Below, in pieces: positions 62,323 to 64,000 of a DNA stretch of 64,000 bases (within the stretch, counting starts at the first letter, position 1; the number at the start of each line of letters is the position of its first letter). Origin of the DNA: Desulfurococcales archaeon (GTDB taxonomy: Archaea; Thermoproteota; Thermoprotei_A; Sulfolobales; AG1); assembly GCA_009903825.1 (NCBI GenBank), contig WYEN01000095.1:27560-91559 (forward strand), read 5' to 3'. The translations under genes and the position numbers were made by a program. The notes under the pieces were generated by a model. The model made no database searches. It was not told the DNA's origin and saw only the letters and a list, made by a program, of their open reading frames with translations.

Positions 62323-63571
62323 AATATTCATCTAATTTTCTGTTTAAATGGTTTCTGAAAATCATCATTTTACTACTTTCTTTCTTAAATACGAGATCTC
62401 CTAGTTTTTGACCAAGATCTTTCTTTATCAGATCTAATCCTTCGTCTAATGATCCTAGTTTTATAGGAGATGATTTAAGAGCGTTTTTAACACTCTCTCT
62501 TATATGCCAGTTTCCTACCGGAGCATAATATTCTGGAGTTATCTCTCTGACAACTATTACAGAGGCTTTTCTACCTATCCTCTCTAAATATTCTAACACA
62601 CTTATTCTGGCGGCCTGATAGCCTCCATCCATATAGTCTGCCACTCCATGCCAGTTTTCACTGTTTTCAATGATGAGAGGCTCTAAAGAGTTCTTTGTAT
62701 AAATTGTGTTTGGATGCCAGATTTCAATCCAATTAAATGTGTAGGCTCCTGGGATCATAAGAATCCAGAATCTATTTCCTAGATAACTAGTTTTAAAAAA
62801 CATAACATCCTGGATCTCTGGATAACCTCTGATCTTTCTCAACAACATGTTTGATATAATGGCGTCAATAGCTGTTATAGCCCAGCGGGTAGGCACAAGC
62901 TTTTTATAATGTCTGCCTAACAAGCCTAGAGAAAATATTTTTTGTATTCTGTAGATGTCTACTCCGTCTCTATATAATATCTTCACAGCTTCAGAGGCCT
63001 TAAGATCTTCGTTCAAAATCTTTTCAACAGATTTAGATATATGAGGGTTATCAACGATCCTAATACTCTCAGCATCAGCTCCCAAGCCTCGCGGAGGATC
63101 AAAAGGATCTATAGGTGTTAAAAGTCTGGGAAAATTCTTTAGTCTCATCTCGCTATCCACAGGCTTCTCTGATATCAATGCCAAAGAAATCTCTTTTTCG
63201 AGAAGTCTCTCAGGCTTATTAACGTTGACTCTAATGATCCCAGAGATCATCTTACTTCTCATTTCAATAATTTTTTCAAGAGAGTAACTGCCCCACCATC
63301 TCACAGGATCATCATAAGTTTTAGCCCGGCTCTCGTCATCCTCTGGTGGTATGCTATATAATAAAGCCACCTCAGGATATCCTTTCTCACCTATAACACC
63401 ACTAGGAGGTGTGAAACCGAAAAACTCTTTAGAATTGCTTAGCATAAGATATCTCATTGTTTTATGCACAGCATTTAGTCTAACTTTAAGAGGACATTGA
63501 TCAAGTCCACATAGCTTTTTATAACCTTTGCAATATACACATATCTCTGCAGATATTCTTACGAATCTCAT
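62309..63571 (-). CDS. nreA: archaeal Nre-family DNA repair protein
   Basis: A 420-residue Nre protein, a conserved archaeal family implicated in DNA damage repair. The N-terminal zinc-finger-like CVYCKGYKKLCGLDQCP (12-28), the FTPPSGVIGEKGYPEVAL segment and WGSYSLEKIIEMRSKMISG are recognisable. Its tail, RKLDEYFKK, resembles a PCNA-interacting peptide, known for this family. Most homologues read SPPSxFVGRxGYP where this has TPPSGVIGEKGYP, a mild divergence. The gene converges on pheT with a 14-nt overlap. Confidence 0.9.
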   Translation of the reverse strand: MRFVRISAEICVYCKGYKKLCGLDQCPLKVRLNAVHKTMRYLMLSNSKEFFGFTPPSGVIGEKGYPEVALLYSIPPEDDESRAKTYDDPVRWWGSYSLEKIIEMRSKMISGIIRVNVNKPERLLEKEISLALISEKPVDSEMRLKNFPRLLTPIDPFDPPRGLGADAESIRIVDNPHISKSVEKILNEDLKASEAVKILYRDGVDIYRIQKIFSLGLLGRHYKKLVPTRWAITAIDAIISNMLLRKIRGYPEIQDVMFFKTSYLGNRFWILMIPGAYTFNWIEIWHPNTIYTKNSLEPLIIENSENWHGVADYMDGGYQAARISVLEYLERIGRKASVIVVREITPEYYAPVGNWHIRESVKNALKSSPIKLGSLDEGLDLIKKDLGQKLGDLVFKKESSKMMIFRNHLNRKLDEYFKKS

Positions 63572-63711
63572 TATCCCACTTTATATTGTATGTCATTTTT
63601 AATAAAAATCAGCACAAGCATATCTTGTATGATCGCTTTTATAATAAATTTCCGTCATAAGATGTAGATAAAGAGCAGCTAATTATTTCAGCAAAGATCA
63701 TTTGATTTAGG

Positions 63712-63735
63712 CATTCCTAAAGATCTATTGGAATG
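63712..63735. promoter_or_regulatory. inverted repeat upstream of the Nramp gene, possible operator
   Basis: CATTCC (63712-63717) is complementary to GGAATG (63730-63735) with a 12-nt spacer. It lies immediately before TTTATTA (63736-63742), a likely TATA box about 40 nt before the ATG. A metal-responsive repressor or activator could bind here. This is inferred from position only. Confidence 0.3.
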
Positions 63736-63780
63736 TTTATTAACTTTCTAATAATAATCTACAGATATACGTGAGCGTTG

Positions 63781-64000
63781 ATGAGGATCTTAGAATTCAA
63801 AAGAACATATTTGTTACAAAAGATCTATAGAGGAGTCGTTGGGCCTGCTACTATAATTGCTGTGGCATATATTGATCCAGGAAATTTTGCCAGCAACATT
63901 GAGGCAGGATCCAAATTCGGGCTAGAACTTCTATGGGTTGTCTGGGTCTCTGGTGTTTTAGCAATATTATATCAATATCTCTCTGGAAAATTAGGTATAT
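63781..64000 (+). CDS. Nramp-family divalent metal transporter (N-terminal part)
   Basis: 73 codons run off the right edge. A short basic N terminus is followed by [20 protein letters not shown] and [16 protein letters not shown]. The DPGN motif and following residues are the first-helix signature of Nramp/MntH Mn2+ and Fe2+ importers (the Asp and Asn bind metal). The rest of the protein is outside the window. ATG 63781 is used; an in-frame TTG sits 3 nt before it. The ~200-nt gap upstream contains an inverted repeat and TATA box. Confidence 0.93.
   Translation, partial: MRILEFKRTYLLQKIYRGVVGPATIIAVAYIDPGNFASNIEAGSKFGLELLWVVWVSGVLAILYQYLSGKLGI

Overview
The window is a 64 kb piece of an AT-rich chromosome (about one-third G+C by eye) from a hyperthermophilic crenarchaeon (Thermoproteota, Thermoprotei; order not resolved). 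The lineage call rests on a full archaeal information-processing set (Rrp41/Rrp42/Rrp4 exosome, SBDS, proteasome alpha, RadA, NucS, Nop5/fibrillarin, L14e, AGOG glycosylase, Nre), archaeal tRNA introns, and a cbf5 gene split by a bulge-helix-bulge (BHB) intron, a trait reported from crenarchaea. AGA dominates arginine codons, genes are tightly packed, and ATGA overlaps are common.

Layout. 1-8.2 kb: zinc-finger protein, beta-lactamase-fold hydrolase, tRNA-Ala(GGC), MptE pterin kinase, two envelope glycosyltransferases, an orphan 2-oxoacid:ferredoxin oxidoreductase beta subunit with its ferredoxin, an HTH regulator and a nucleotidyltransferase. 8.2-12.8 kb: molybdopterin oxidoreductase, a relic IS605-type element, a DppD/DppF ATPase pair, MtnA and a CRM-domain protein. 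12.8-21 kb: membrane and surface proteins, a GT-C-type glycosyltransferase, a MoeA-periplasmic-binding fusion and an Fe-S DNA glycosylase. 21-24 kb: intron-bearing tRNA-Thr and a tnpB element inserted at the 3' end of glycerate kinase. 25-28.4 kb: tRNA-His, intron-split cbf5, RNase P RNA, malic enzyme, acetyltransferase. 28.4-36 kb: a six-gene operon joining a type IV pilin, a secretion ATPase, a TadC/GspF-like membrane protein, a large unknown protein and a VirB4-type ATPase in two reading frames. 36-44.3 kb: MDR dehydrogenase, class III aminotransferase, AGOG, a GC-rich structured element, RtcA, NadM, SAM hydrolase, CYTH protein, surface protein. 44.3-52 kb: exosome-SBDS-proteasome superoperon, tRNA-Ile, PUA protein, RNA m5C methyltransferase, tRNA-Ala(CGC), RadA with a mini-intein, then a tandem H/ACA and C/D guide RNA pair. 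52-64 kb: TatD, metallo-hydrolases, NucS, DHH phosphoesterase, Nop5-fibrillarin, L14e, PheS-PheT, Nre and the start of an Nramp transporter.

Two themes stand out. First, much of the RNA maturation machinery is here: Cbf5 acts on H/ACA guides and Nop5/fibrillarin on C/D guides, and one guide of each class lies in tandem downstream of radA. The H/ACA guide matches the core of 23S rRNA domain V. RNase P RNA, exosome, SBDS, RtcA and RNA methyltransferase complete the set. Second, the pilus operon ends in both halves of a VirB4-like ATPase. It resembles a merger of the Sulfolobus Ups pilus with the Ced DNA-import system and is the best candidate for an incompletely described machine. The VirB4 halves would become one gene if a run of six T were one base shorter.

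Across the window the palindrome AGATCT is strikingly frequent, about nine times expectation in the first 5 kb.
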